This document shows, in pieces, positions 1 to 12,857 of a stretch of 64,000 nt of DNA. Position 1 is the stretch's first letter. Each line of letters begins with the position of its first letter. This DNA is from Neelides folsomi (Eukaryota; Arthropoda; Collembola; Neelipleona; Neelidae). Location of the stretch: contig JAQGBZ010000179.1 of NCBI GenBank assembly GCA_034687125.1, forward strand, positions 61,672 to 125,671, read 5' to 3'. A program made the translations under genes and the position numbers. Under the pieces are notes generated by a model, which saw only the letters and a list, made by a program, of their open reading frames with translations, had not been told where the DNA came from and made no database searches.

Positions 1-3000
1 AGGTCCGTGATGATGGTGGAAATGGAGTGGGGGAAGTCCGTGATGGGAAGGGCGGCTTGAGGGATCAATAATAATTGGCCTGCGTCGGCCCATTTGTTTG
101 CTCTTCTTCCAACGACGAGGAATTTGACAATGACAACTTAATTTGGAACCGGGGAAGTTGGGAATTACGCCATTGTTTCTCTCCAGTCTGACAGCATAAG
201 CGGGCTCATTTTCATTAAATGCTAAATGGCCTCGTCTCCACCCTCGGAGATTGAAGGGGGAGGGTTGAGGTTCCCCTGCCGTTGGGACTCCCATCGGTTC
301 ACCAAGAAATTCTCTTTTTATCCATTCTGATATTTCCTTCTCGAAACACATGGACTTCCCAAAGACGCCTTCAAAGAGACGAACCGGGCAAACAAACAGG
401 TCCTAATCCCACTTCTCCCTTTATACTCTCAAAATCCTCTCGAATGGACAAATGTACCTTTTATGAACATTGTGATCCATATGGAAGGGATATGGTAGCT
501 CCATGGTTATGACCCATATGGGTCATTTTGTCATTTATACGATATGGGGGCAAGTCAAATGGTCAAAAGTGAGAACGTGTGTTGAGATATGAAGAGCCGT
601 TTTGTCCTCGTCGTTGAGTTGGATGCGGATTGACAATGAGCTTTGGGGCTTATCCGACTGGCGGTGAAACTCAAGAGCCAATCGGGATGTCAAAGGAGGA
701 AAGAAATCAAATCTCGCCAAATCCCCCTCTCAAATTTAATCTACCTCGGGATTAGACCTTTAAATACCTTCCAAAGAGGCCGAATGAAATTCCTTATCTT
801 TTTCATTTCTTTGTATGAAAAACCGATTTGTTGGGAAATGATATCATTCATTCCATTTTCCATACCTTCATTTTAACATAATATGCCCAATGATACTCTG
901 AAACCTTTCAAATATCATAACATTTATCTATGTAATATCTCAATGTTTATTATACAAATGGATTGTTCAATTGAACTTCAATTGGAGTGTTGATGCTTCA
1001 ATTTTAAATCATATTATGTGACTGAAACTATAATAAATAATGATTTAATGATGCTCGATTGATGTCTGGATTTGAATGTACTGGATGTTTAATTTATGAT
1101 GCTTCAAGTAACAAAGACATTTTTGACATATATAAGTAAAGTTTAATCAATCAATTCTCATTAGGTACTTGAGTGTGAATTGTATAATAATTTCTTAAGT
1201 ACGAGTTGTATAATTAATAAATGTGTATATTTAATACATATCAATTAGCGTCTTCCACTCCACTGTAATGTTATGAACAAAAATACTTAACTACTTTTTA
1301 ACTCTTTCAAACTGCAAAGATTCTCAGAGATTTTATATAATTAATAATACTATTATAGTATATATCTTATTATATTCAAATAAAACAATTAATATCATTG
1401 TAGTTAAAACTGTATTTAAATATCCATTTAATATAAACCATCCACACGTATTTGATTCCTTTCACACCAACTATTTAAATGTAATGGCAAAAATAATGTG
1501 ATATTTAGTATAATACATTGAATGTACAATAAGCAAAATTATTCCTATAGGTTTTCTCTTACAATCTACACATCTAACAATATGAGTTATAAATTACTTT
1601 GTAAAATACGCAAAATGTCGTTAAATGACGTGTTCACAAAACACTTGTAATTTATAATTAAGTTACATTTATAATAAATGGACTTTGCAGAAAAATTTTC
1701 GTGTTGACGTACGATATCTCTACATATGTTATTATGTACTTGTATAGTATATCAGCATATGTTAAATAGATTGTATAAACTATTACATACTATTTAATAC
1801 TATAATACGATATTAGCACTACATTTACCTAGTTAATAGCATCATTGATAAATTATCTTAAGCCTTAATTGAAATTGCATAATAAGTTGATTGAAAATTC
1901 TTTTAATGCACGAGATGTCTATAATATATTTATTCACAATTTTTAACTTAACTAAAAGAACGTACATTATGTATATTATAGTTATTATAGTCCACATGTC
2001 TCATGCGTTTACGACTCCTATGGGAAAAGCATTTTCCTTCTCAATACACAAACTTCGGTCTACATTCAATCCTTCGCATTATTCATGATTTAATGGCCAT
2101 AAAAGAACATGAGGATTGAAGCCATGTTCTAAATACAAAGGGAAACCGAAGTCTGCATAATTTAATAAGGAAAAGTCAAGTGAAGATTTTCAGTGTTTTT
2201 TTCTAAATATTGCCTCAAAAACCGGTATATGAGAATGTTTAAAGGTCATATCTTAACAATAAAGGTCACGCCATAACAGAGCTACTTTATAACAATACAT
2301 TTTTAATAATGAAAACCATTCACAATCTATTTGCTTTACAATTTCAGTACTTGTAAATATATGACGGTGGTATTTACAGAAACACGCGCTTTTAAGTTAG
2401 TTGTTTCAATTAATTGTTTTAGAATTAATTGGGGGAAAACGGGTTAAGGCACCGTTGAAAAAACCAAAAAATCCTCATTGATTTTCAAAGGGCAGAAATA
2501 GGAAAAGGAGAGATTTAGCAAGTGAACTTGGGCTAATTGCAAACATTATTTATTCCTATTATAGCCTCCGCTGAACACGAATCTAATTATTGGCATTACA
2601 AGTCATAAAATTTAAAAGTAATTTCAACCCCTTTTGTCCTCAATTGCAAAAGAACGGAAAATTGGCCCTTGCCTAGAGCTAGGAATTAAATTTAATAACC
2701 AACCATTGGAATGTTTATAGATCTCGGCCAATAGAAAAATGGAAAAAGAATTCAGAGGGGAAACACCCATTGTTTCAAGTTGTTTTTTCTACGTCTTTTT
2801 CTCCTAAATACAAGCGGATTAAACACGTCATTGAGTGGTTGGGTGTGGCTAAATGAAACAGCTAAATGACAAATTGAAAGGCCTATGACCATATGTTAAC
2901 TACATCTATTCCTATTTCAAGAGGTGAGTTATTGCAGTGTTGTAAAAATGAGAACGGGAGTTTTGTTGAGGGCTTGCCAATGCCGATAATAAGTATTTAC

Positions 3001-3347
3001 AATTTTATGTATGGCTGGTCTCAAATCAACATGAAGGTGTATATATGGATGATTAATAATGGCTTTTAATTTATATAATCATTTTACTATTTTATAAAAC
3101 GGGGAGGTTTGAATTAATCCTACTTTACATTTACAACAGTATTCACTTGATGACATTTTGGATGTCGGTTCCCATGCTCCAAAGCAAGGAGATTGTCAAT
3201 GAGTACCTCTGGGTTTGACGCGTGTTGGGAAGTTGTCCAAGACGAGAGCACAATTTGTAACCGGAGGTGATCCGCTGATTTCAAAACGAGTCCGTTTCCG
3301 CTCCCAGAGACTTGGCTAGGTGAGATTGGGATCGTGGATCCGGGCAC
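1..3347. other. Gene-free 3' flank of caudal
   Basis: No exon with coding character could be found here on either strand. Bases 1–870 are of moderate GC content and contain short open frames without recognisable motifs; from about 870 to 3,050 the sequence is strongly AT-rich. The stretch just below 3,348 lies downstream of the caudal stop codon and presumably includes its 3' UTR, but no canonical AATAAA was seen on the minus strand close to the stop. Long gene-poor flanks are common around developmental regulators, so cis-regulatory modules may lie here, but no specific site can be named. Confidence 0.5.
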
Positions 3348-6300
3348 TCACATGAGGGGCGGGACGGTGTTGGGGGACTGGTTGCACATTGGCCCAGGGC
3401 CCATTCCACCGGTAGGCATGTGGATCATGGTGTACTTTTCTCGGTTCATCATCTCCTCCCTCTTACGAGTCACTTTACGCTCCTTGGCCCTTCGGTTTTG
3501 GAACCAAATCTTCACCTGTCAACATATACAAAAATGAAACATTTGGCCTCAAAGTCCTATATGAGCAAATCTCCAGAAAAAGATTTTCGAAAACCAGGAT
3601 TTAAAAAAGCGGAGAAAACAATGGATTTTTACCTGTCGCTCCGAAAGTCCCAAGAATGTGGCCAACTCGGCTTTCCTTCTAATTGTGATGTACCGGCTGT
3701 AGTGGAATTCCTTCTCGAGCTCCAAACGCTGAAGATCCGAATACACAACACGATATTTGTCTTTCGTTCGTGTTTTCCCTGGAAATAAAAAAGAGTTTCA
3801 TGAGTTTCATATACTTATGAGTCATTCTAACATAGTTGTTTGGATTGAAAGTGCATTGGGAGGATGACATGATATAAATAGTGGAATGATTTATATTTCA
3901 TCACTCTATTTGGCTATAGATAGGGTTTTTGACAATTGGCGATGAGGGTGATAAGTCGGTGCGGAAGGCGTTGTTTGAGGGATGACCAGAGCTTTAGATT
4001 AATTGGGTTTAGAGTGGAAAAGATAGCGGCAGAGTCGGGGTGTGATAAGAGTCGGATTCCGCAGACTCCTCCTGTGTGTGGCAACATTCGGAGTGTCGTC
4101 GCCAGTTGGGAATGACTTTTCCCCGATAAGAAACAACATTTTGGAGGAACCACTTTGCCGCTCAGAGAGATTGAGCGGTGAAGAAGACAACTTTGTTTTG
4201 TTTTGACATGGGGCACGAGAAAGCTCTTGTGTTTTGGGCCGAACAAGTGTCAGGAGCCCAAACATTCCAAACCATTTATCTCCAGGGGCTCGGTCCGAAG
4301 CCCATTCTTCTCGTCACACTTCTCGAGTCAAAATACCGTTCAGCTCCGTCGGCCCAACAGCCCTTTCTTAAATCCATTTACACGGGTCGTCCCTCGAGTC
4401 CCCGTCCGCCCGACCCTTCCCACTTCTCAATTATCCCCCATTACTCCACAATCAAACCCATCCTCACAATTCCAATCCTCGACCATCCATAGGGATTCGA
4501 CTCTCGAGAGCCTCATATGCTCCACCATAATAGGAACCAGTAAATCAAAGAATATTATTTCCGCACACATGCTTCTAACTCCCAACATTTCATACATTGC
4601 CTATCATACATATATGCTCCATGTTATGAATTGTGATATGTTATATGTAGGCATTGGAATCATATTGGACCATTGGAATCACATTCATGGATTGGAATAA
4701 TTAAACGACATGTTGTAGTTTTCCTTTTAAGGGTTGAGGAGTCAAAGGGCCCGATGGGTTTTTGAAGGCGCACCACGGGAGCCCTCGGCGGCCCTTTGAC
4801 TTCCACAGTTTAAGACAAGTTCGCCACATTTAGGCAGGGGGGTTGGATGTTGTCCACCATGCTCCTTCGCACTTTAAATATACTCTTACTACTATTTGGA
4901 AAGGGTTGAATTTCCACATCGCCGCTTGAACACTTGAGCAACAGCTTTCTAACTTTTAGCTAATTTCCTCATCGAAACCTCAGCGATTTCACAGCCTGCT
5001 GCGCCTCACCATTGTAGCGCATAATATGAAGATCCCATTAGTGCTGCCTTTTTAGTCATAGGCCTATGTAGCATGTCCTATCAACTTCTGCAATGATGGA
5101 AGGGAGCGAATGAACACCTGGAATCACCCAATATGGGCGAAGGCTGTTCACTCCGCAGATGTCCTCTCGTTTGTAGTTTTTAAGGACTATTTAAAAAAGG
5201 ACGGGGTTGAAATGTGAAATTTGGGAATGGGGCAAAGGAGCCGCGTTCCGGCAGGGTTCCTCATGTGAGTGTGCCCCAACTCAGGGGAGGGTTCTCTCAT
5301 TAGCCTTTATTGACCGGCACCGGCCACGCCTTTGGACAAACAAGAAAAGGGTATCTGGAAATATCCCTAAGCCTTCCATCCTCCTCTGCGCACTTTGGCC
5401 GACCGAAAAAAGAGATGGAAATTACCTCCGCTGGAAGTGCTGGAGTTGACGTATGTGGGCTTCTTCATCCACTCATAGGGGCTTCGGGCCTGGGAAGGGC
5501 GGCCGAGTGACTGCTGACCCGCGTTGAGATTTGAATTCTGAGATCCTACCATTCCCCCGTTCAGCGTCCCCATCGAAGACGCATGGTGAGGGCCCGCAAG
5601 ACAATGTTGGGTCTGATGGGCCCCCGTTGCTGGAGATCCGCTGCTGCTCACTCCGTCAGAGATCGCCATGCCAGAATCGGGAGAATGTGGAGTCCCAAGA
5701 CTCGGACCACCGGAACTCACAACAACTCCCGAACCGCCAATTTCACCACCAGTTTCCTACAAAACCACAATTCCTTTAACTAATTCCCAATTTATCCTCA
5801 CTGCTTTTCCCAAAAATGGTTTTGAAGAATAGTACAGATACTTACTATAAAGAAGAACTAACTATGTAGTAGTAAAAGACAACTATAGTACTAGTATACT
5901 AAAAGGATGACTACTAAAGAGTATAGGTGGAAATGAGTTTAAGAACAAGGGTTTTACCTGGTTGCCTCCAGAAGAGCAAGGACCGAATTCTGTCTTGAAA
6001 GGATGTGTAGAATTGTACACTGCCGGAGAGTGCGGGGGAATGTTTGAGGTCGGCGAGGAGGTCGAGGACGGCGGGGAGTGTTGGTGGTGGTAGAAGGAGG
6101 CGTTGTGCGGGTAGGAGAGCTCGTCATAGGCGGGAATGTTCCTTGGACCGTACATGGGCTGGTGCCAAGAGGCGGCCGCCATCGAGTCCGCACCCATGTT
6201 CCCGAAATGGTTATGGTACTGGTGCGAGCAGTTGAAGTCCGTCCCCATGTTGGCGGGGAGGGCCGGGGCGGGCGCGGGGGTGTTGTGGTGGTGGAGATGC

Positions 6301-6422
6301 GGATGGTAGCCGCTGTAGGCCGGAGCGAAGTAGTGGTTCTGGGTCGGAGAACTGTGGACATGGTGGTGATGACTGGGCGGGCGCCCGAACATGGCCACTG
6401 GATTGTTATAGTAAGACACCAT
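3348..6422 (-). CDS. cad: Caudal/Cdx-type homeobox transcription factor
   Basis: Four exons on the minus strand: 5958–6422, 5426–5756, 3633–3778 and 3348–3515, joined in consistent phase to give 369 aa. The N-terminus reads MVSYYN, as in known Caudal proteins. Exon 1 is rich in His, Ala and Pro. Exon 2 carries the hexapeptide SPYEWM (about residues 247–252), which in the family contacts the Hox cofactor Exd/Pbx. The homeodomain (about 271–330) is split by an intron just before VKIWFQN, leaving Trp318 and Asn321 in the last exon. A short tail ends in VPPLM. An in-frame ATG lies 57 bases further upstream, but the YY-containing start matches the family better. Caudal proteins specify posterior segments and gut and act in the nucleus. 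The 1.65-kb intron between exons 2 and 3 and the GC-rich upstream sequence are candidate control regions. Family assignment is near certain; orthology is inferred from the hexapeptide and the [10 protein letters not shown] block. Confidence 0.95.
3779..5425 (-). other. Long second intron of caudal
   Basis: This is a 1,647-base intron, far longer than most others in the window (50–100 bases). It is GC-richer than the spacers around 4,000–4,500 and 4,740–5,400. Open frames on both strands within it show no recognisable domain and are not bounded by phase-consistent splice sites. Conserved enhancers in such a position would be expected for a Cdx gene, but this is inference only. Confidence 0.6.
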
Positions 6423-9400
6423 GGTCTCACGGTCCTTCTCTGGAAGGCCCGAGGTTGCTTTTTGAGATTCCGTGATCACGCGTTTCCGGAATGAGGATCC
6501 GGGTCAAGTTGACGAGAGGAGCTGGCGAGAGGTCGGAGGGCGAGAGAGAAGTGAGGACTGGCGAGCCCAGCGGCTGGTCTTATCACAGGCTTAGTCGGGT
6601 GGGAGACTCATAGACCTTTCGGGGCGGAGGAGCCCAAGGAGATCCAACCAACTCCTCCGCCCCTCCTTCACACGCCCCCTGGGAACGGCCCCTTCACAAG
6701 AACAAACCCGCCGCCCCGCCGCCCCTCTCCTACCCAACACGCTATTCCAATGGGGGATGAACATCCAACGGCTAGTACACATTTAATAATACAAATTATT
6801 ATACGTCTTCACTCTTTAGTTTTCATCTCAAAATTGGTTTTTCAAATAAAGATTTCACTCAACATTTTATTCCATCATTTGTATCTTCACCTTTTTTTGA
6901 GTTGTTTCATATTGATAATTGATAAGTATAGAATTTAATAGTTCAGTTAGTTCACTTGTTTAGTATGAAATTGATCCATATTCAAAAGTTTAAATTTTAA
7001 TGCGTTTTTAGGATTTTAGGTAAAGCAATCTTTTTGGGTTTATTTTTAAAACTCTGGATTTGAATTATAGATTATGCAAATAGTAACTAATGAATCAATT
7101 TATTGCTCTTGAAGAAGGTTGCCAATTAGAGCCTTTAATGCATACGAATAATACTTTTATTTGGGTGATAATTAGAGATAAATCAATTCGCTGTTTACTC
7201 TCAACTTGAACCTAAACACTTCCCTTTGTTATGAGCCGTGTAATAAAAGGCCGTATTACAATTTACAATAGTTTTTAGTGTCTATCGTCTCTTGTCCATT
7301 CATTTTATTCCCCTTCAAGCTTCCAACATTCCCAAAAAGAATCATTTCCCTTCTCAGTGCTTAAATGAGAACCTTTAGCTTATGAAGATATTAAAAATAC
7401 AACCTAAATAAATAATATAGTTATATGCCTCCACATACATATTGTACATACGTGTATAATAAATAAATGTAAAGTAACTTATCCTTCTCGGCCTTTCTCT
7501 TTTAAGGTCTTCATCAACTTTAACACATTTTCCTAATCTGTTATTTACCTTCAGATATATTTTCAATATGCAGGACAAATGAGCCCCTAATAGTCCCAAA
7601 TTATTGGCCAAGTACATAAAAGTTTTTAAAGACTCTCCATAATGTCTGTGCAAAGTCTATTAACTATATAAAAGAATGGTGGAGGTGGAGCTTGAGAAAT
7701 TCCTCATTCAGCCCCTACGGAGTTGAATTGAAAGATGGGGGAAGACGATAAGGGGAAATTGGAAGCGTTGAGGAAAAGAGCTGATAGAGGTGGAGATTCG
7801 TTGAAGGAAGGAACGAGATGCCGATCTGGAATCATCTTCTAGCATGAGTGAAATTAGTCATTAAATGCAATTATACGTTGTAAAATACTTAATCTGAAGG
7901 ATGGTGGGAATGGAAAGAAATAATCACTTTGTATTCCTATACGCAATGTAACTACATATACCCAATACAAATTTAATACATACATCTATTACATTGTATT
8001 GTTTCGATCTCTACGCCTTCTTGAGCAATTAAATTCATGCTGCATTCCTCCCCATTGCATTCTCATATAAATTTATTAAATCTCAACTCATGGTCTATGC
8101 ATTTTTAATCACTCGACCTATAGTTCCATTGACATGCACATCCCGAAAGAGATCCTTACAATTGTTTTTAATCCTTCTCACATTTTGCTCGACACGTGTG
8201 GGGAAATGCTCGCCATTTACAATATTGTACCCCCTTGTACCAATTACGTCCAAAATAACCTTTTTCACATATACTTAAGTAATACTAGAGAAGTCATATA
8301 AATATGTAGTTAAGAACATAAGTCCTGGTGTAATATGGGATTAAAAACATTGTGTATTATGGTCCATATATGTTTAATCCCTCTGTTGTTGGTATATCCC
8401 TTGGTTGTTACATTATACTATATAAAAGTAATGTGTATAAGTACAATATATACATATATTTAGAAAGAGGCTTATTGAGTCCAACTATTAGATCGAGTCT
8501 CTTCGATAGAGGTTGAGGGATGAGCGTTGAAGGGTGCGTCCTTTTGTTTATGTGTAGCTCGGACGTGTTCGTCGTAAAGTGGAAATCCTCCAACGGCCGT
8601 GATGAGAAAGATGCGCTAATGCCGCCTTCACCACTCCACCATTCCACTATAGGCTTCGATGGAAATTATTGAGCAATAAAAGGTAAGTAGGGGCCGACGC
8701 CTTTGGTCCAATGTCTCTATCTCCTATCTCTTTCCAAGGAATCTATATCTTACACATACAGACTGAGAAAGATCCCATTTGAGCCCTTGTTTACACAGAA
8801 GTATGGGCAGGGTGGATATGTACTATAATGTAATATATAATAGATATGCTATAATAGATATATGGATAGATGTAGTAAGGTATGGATGTGCTTGGGGAAA
8901 TTGGCCGTGATGATTTGAGAAGCCTTCCAAATTGCTCGAATTTGGAAACTTGTCTTTTGTCGAGAGGTGCGAAATTCCAAAAAATATGAGCTTTCCACGT
9001 CCCTCTGTCGACCCAAGAAGGGCCGGAGAACCCTTCAAAATTTTATGGCTCTGATTGCTATCTGACTTATCATCCTTGCCCTTTATTTATGATATTGCTC
9101 CTCCGTTTTGGAGATCCCGGAGCTCCACCCTGCCTCTTTTCTAAATGGAGTTGTTGCTCTCCAATTCGGTCGCCTCATCATCCCACGGCCATAAAGGGCC
9201 CTTCAATGGCCAAATCATTTCTTAACAGAGTCCAAGGAGCTACCTCAGACGCCCAACAGAAATCAACACTTTTGGAGGAAGACACGAGTTGTAAAGGAGA
9301 AGAAAGACACCGGAAAGTTCCACTAATCTTTTCATACCTGTACAACTCTGCCTATTCCCCAATTGGAGTCCAGCTGTCCACTTCTAATGCAAGTCAATTC

Positions 9401-10755
9401 ACGAGCAGTTCATTTAGTTGAATCTTCTAATTAATTCATTTTATACCTTTATGACACACCTTATATAATACACCTTATATAAGCCCCAGCTCATTATTTA
9501 ATTACCATTGACTATTGGCTTGTAAATGAACTTGGATAAAAAATTCCAAGATTGGAAAAAACGAAAGTCGGAGACGGATTGGACGAGATAAACGAGGGAA
9601 GTAATTTGATTAGCCGTTTAGGCCCTGAGAGAGAAATGACAATGACGCATTTGAGTCTGCGGTTGGGGACGACGTTTACAGGGGCCAAGTCCCCCAAAAA
9701 CAATTTTCACTCTCTGATCTCGTAAAGAAAATGATAAGAGAGCCGCGTCGTTGATTTAGTACTCAACTGTGCCCGGAGCGGAACTTGAGAACACTAAAGT
9801 CTCATCTCAAATCCCTTCTTTTATAGGGTAATAAATCCGTAAATCAATCAAACCCATTTTTATACCAAATGTCCAACTTTCAATTTTTAACTTGATTTAA
9901 TCTCCACATTCGATGCAACTCCGCTCTTCTGTTTCTTATATATAAAAGTCCAGGGGGTTAATTTAAAATACGATCAATGTAAAATCTCAAATTCGGTATT
10001 AGGTATATTGTATGGCTTGTTTTGACCAGCGAATATTTATACAATTTTGAATTGGCATGTAGATATGTTCGTAATTAGTTATTAATAAAATTATATATGC
10101 TTTGTTCTAACAATAAAATTATTACAGGGAAATATCACAGGTAGTAAATATAGGACGTCAAGTCAATTTATATGAATGTACCTACTTGAGCATTTCCAAT
10201 ATATTTAGTAGTTAGTACATGTAAATATATATATGTATTCTCAGTACATTGTATTATTTCTACGGAAAGGATGATTGTAATAAAATTGAGCTTTTGATTT
10301 ATATTCAAAATGGAAGTGAAGAAAAGTTGAGATATGAAAAGTTAGAAATTCAATTTCATGTTGCATGATTACGATAAAAGGATAGATTTTGACACATGGG
10401 GTTTTTGTATGAGAAATTGAATGGAGTTTTGGTAAAGTTTTTGCCATTTGATTATATGATTTCTATTTACCTTTCGGATTGCCCCCAAGCCGAGGTGGAT
10501 TGTGGAATTACTGGCGAGGTCTATAGACAAAGCTCCGAATAAACTCGTCGACAATTCCTATCTTGAGGGAACCCTAAAACCATTACGCTGACAGGTATAC
10601 GACCCTCTTTTCAAAATTTATGAATTCGAGATAATATTCATGAATGCTTCGAGGCCCGGAAGTTCGGGCGATTGCGCTCAACCCGGAGAACAAAAACTCA
10701 AATTTACCCTTCTTATGCACAAGGAATGAAATTGAAAGAAATATAAAATATTTAT
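6423..10755. other. Spacer between caudal and the TULIP gene
   Basis: The first 330 bases upstream of the caudal start are GC-rich and probably hold its promoter and 5' UTR. The remainder is AT-rich, with scattered open frames but no phase-compatible exons or recognisable domains. A TATA-like ATATAAAAG at 7665–7673 stands about 60 bases before a 35-codon open frame at 7735–7842; this is treated as a finding, not as a gene. A short direct repeat containing ACCTTATATA occurs near 9460–9483. Confidence 0.45.
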
Positions 10756-10756
10756 T
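10751..10756 (-). terminator. Poly(A) signal overlapping the stop of the TULIP gene
   Basis: AATAAA is read on the minus strand and shares one base with the TAA stop codon at 10756–10758. If used, cleavage would fall only some 10–30 bases after the stop, giving an extremely short 3' UTR. Confidence 0.5.
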
Positions 10757-12857
10757 TAAAGACTTTCTTCGACCATTTTCTCCATGTCCAGCTTTTCCAG
10801 TTCTTGTTGAATTGCATTGCGAAGCGGCTCCTCCATCAAGTCCACAATTTGATTCCTAAACATATTTGGAAGAATATTGAGAACGGCCTGGATGACGTAA
10901 TCAAGAGTTCCTCCGCCGGTAGACACCACCGCAATGTTTCCAAATTCCAAGTCGATTTTGTTAACTACGGGGCGTTTGCCGAGATTCGCTGATTGTTCAA
11001 CTTTCACTTCCGCCTCGACCTTCTCGATTCGCACTTCAATCGTCCCTTTACGACTCAAAAGCCCTCGCAACATCCCCCAATGCCAATTGTATTTCCCTGC
11101 TCAAACACACAAATTTTTTATTTTCATTTTACAAGGATTTTTTACGAATCCCGCTGATTTAACACCCTTAATGAAATTCTAATTAATGAGTTTGAAGGAC
11201 CTTTGAGATTTTCAGCTCCCACATTAATAGTCATGTGAATGGTGTTTCTCTCAAACCCGAGGAGAATCGACCCTGTACGATGAATTGTTGCGAGGCCCAC
11301 CAGGAAACCATCAGTTAATTCAAAAGATGTCCAGGTTTTTGAAACGCAGTCTGGAAGAGGAAAAGGATCTAAGCCCTTTTCTCGTATTATAACCCTTAAA
11401 TAATAAATGAATTTAAAAATTGAATAATATTCGGGGATTGCACCTTGCAGAAGCCAAAGCCATATCAATTGGATTGATTGAGTTTGGGAATTGTTGAGGA
11501 ACATTTCGGGCCTCACGGTTCAAAACCCCACGGACGTTTTCTTGGAGTAATTGAACCAAAATTGGTTTGAAGCTGTCGAAAATAAAAGTGCCAATGGAAT
11601 TGACCACTCCCTATGTATTTAAAAGAATAATTATAATTATTATGTTATTAATTATGTGATTTTTATATTTATTGATCTTATGATCACTTTTGTTATTAAA
11701 TTAAGTTTACTTGAATCATCCCACCAAGGAGTCCAAGGTTTTCAAAGTCCATCTTAAGCTCTTCAAATTTGAGATCAAAATTGATTTCCTGAGCTTGAAG
11801 AAATCCTCCGTCGTCGATGACGAGCTCTGATCTTGCTTCTGCATACACTTTTGATATTGTGATGTTGAAAGGACCTTTGGATCTCGTAAGCCAAGACACG
11901 ATCGAATAATTTCCTTTAATCAAAAGTTCGTCGAACGAAATCCCCACAGAGGCCTAATTAAATGTTAAAAATAAGTAGACAGGTGATTTTTCATTTATCT
12001 TTACATTTCTCGTTTAGTCTCAATGTCAGTCCAATAGGTTTTTCATTCACCATGCCATTCATTATAAATGTGCGTGCATATTAAACGATTAGCATATAAT
12101 GAAAAATGCAATTGTTATTAAGTTATTTTCTAGTTTTATATTTAATCACATATATAGTAGAAAATAATTTTCATAACTTAATCGTTATGTTATCCGCAAT
12201 TAAATTGATAGTCCAAATGAGATTGTGGCCTCATTTAAGTAATTGGACATTTTTTAAACATATTTCTAAATTGGCATTCAAAAATGCAAACCAATTTAAT
12301 AATTTAACCTTCTTTTGTCCCTCTTCCTGCTCTTCTCCACTTTCCTAAGAATCCGAGAAGGAAGGCCAAGGAATGAAAATGCCCGAACAAGAGAAAAGAA
12401 CTCTCACCTTCAGAGCAGACAAATCCGTCCGAACATGTTCCACCCGGATTTGACTCAGGCCGTAGACCTTCATGTTGTCAAAAGTCATTTTGAACCCGGA
12501 CACATGTTTCTGCTGATTGGGGATTTGGAGGGGATCAGGAATCGTGCCGTTGAAGAAGTCGGGAAGCCCCACGGGGTCTTTGGCTTTGAAATGGCGAATC
12601 ACACTCCGAATCTGTTCTTTGATTTCTTCATTCAAATGATTCTCCGCTTCCCGTCGTTCCCTCAAATTTGGATCAAACGAGAACATTTTTCCGTAGCCAT
12701 AATCCTCTGGTCAATTATGAAAGGAAATTGGGGTTTAATTAATTAATCGGGATTTAATTGGGGACCTTAATAGAAGTATCTTACTTTTATAACTCTCTGT
12801 GGCCCATGCGTTGAAAGCGAATAAAAGAAGGATGGAATTGATTTTTATGGTAAACAT
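10756..12857 (-). CDS. Secreted two-domain TULIP lipid-binding protein (mite allergen group 7/JHBP-like)
   Basis: Six exons on the minus strand: 12785–12857, 12408–12706, 11711–11953, 11444–11610, 11201–11394 and 10756–11096, all in phase, giving 438 aa. Exon 1 encodes a clear signal peptide with a hydrophobic ILLLFAF core. The rest falls into two similar halves. Each has an early GLPD- or FPLPD-type segment, a β-rich central part (KGNYSIVSWL in the first half, KGKYNWHWGML in the second) and a helical end that follows the pattern of Der p 7 (ENLGLLGGMIQ…FKPILVQLLQ; GGGTLDYVIQAVLNILP…LRNAIQQELE). Members of this superfamily bind hydrophobic ligands in a tubular pocket. The protein is probably secreted and carries lipids; the ligand is unknown. 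Takeout/JHBP proteins are the alternative family, but the tandem domain layout fits arthropod group-7-like proteins better. The fifth intron has an unusual GTCCTT donor. Confidence 0.8.

Noticed and set aside
282-876. Three 61–77-codon frames near the left edge
   Set aside because: Short, on both strands, without domains or credible splice sites.
6044-6494. Plus-strand open frames of 63–138 codons opposite caudal exon 1
   Set aside because: They are the complement of a His/Pro/Ala-rich GC-rich exon whose coding direction is fixed by the caudal homology and splice phases.
10369-10554. Minus-strand frame with an IDLASNSTIHLGLGAI segment, faintly like an actin/MreB start
   Set aside because: The similarity covers only a few residues and nothing further of an actin-fold protein follows; treated as chance.
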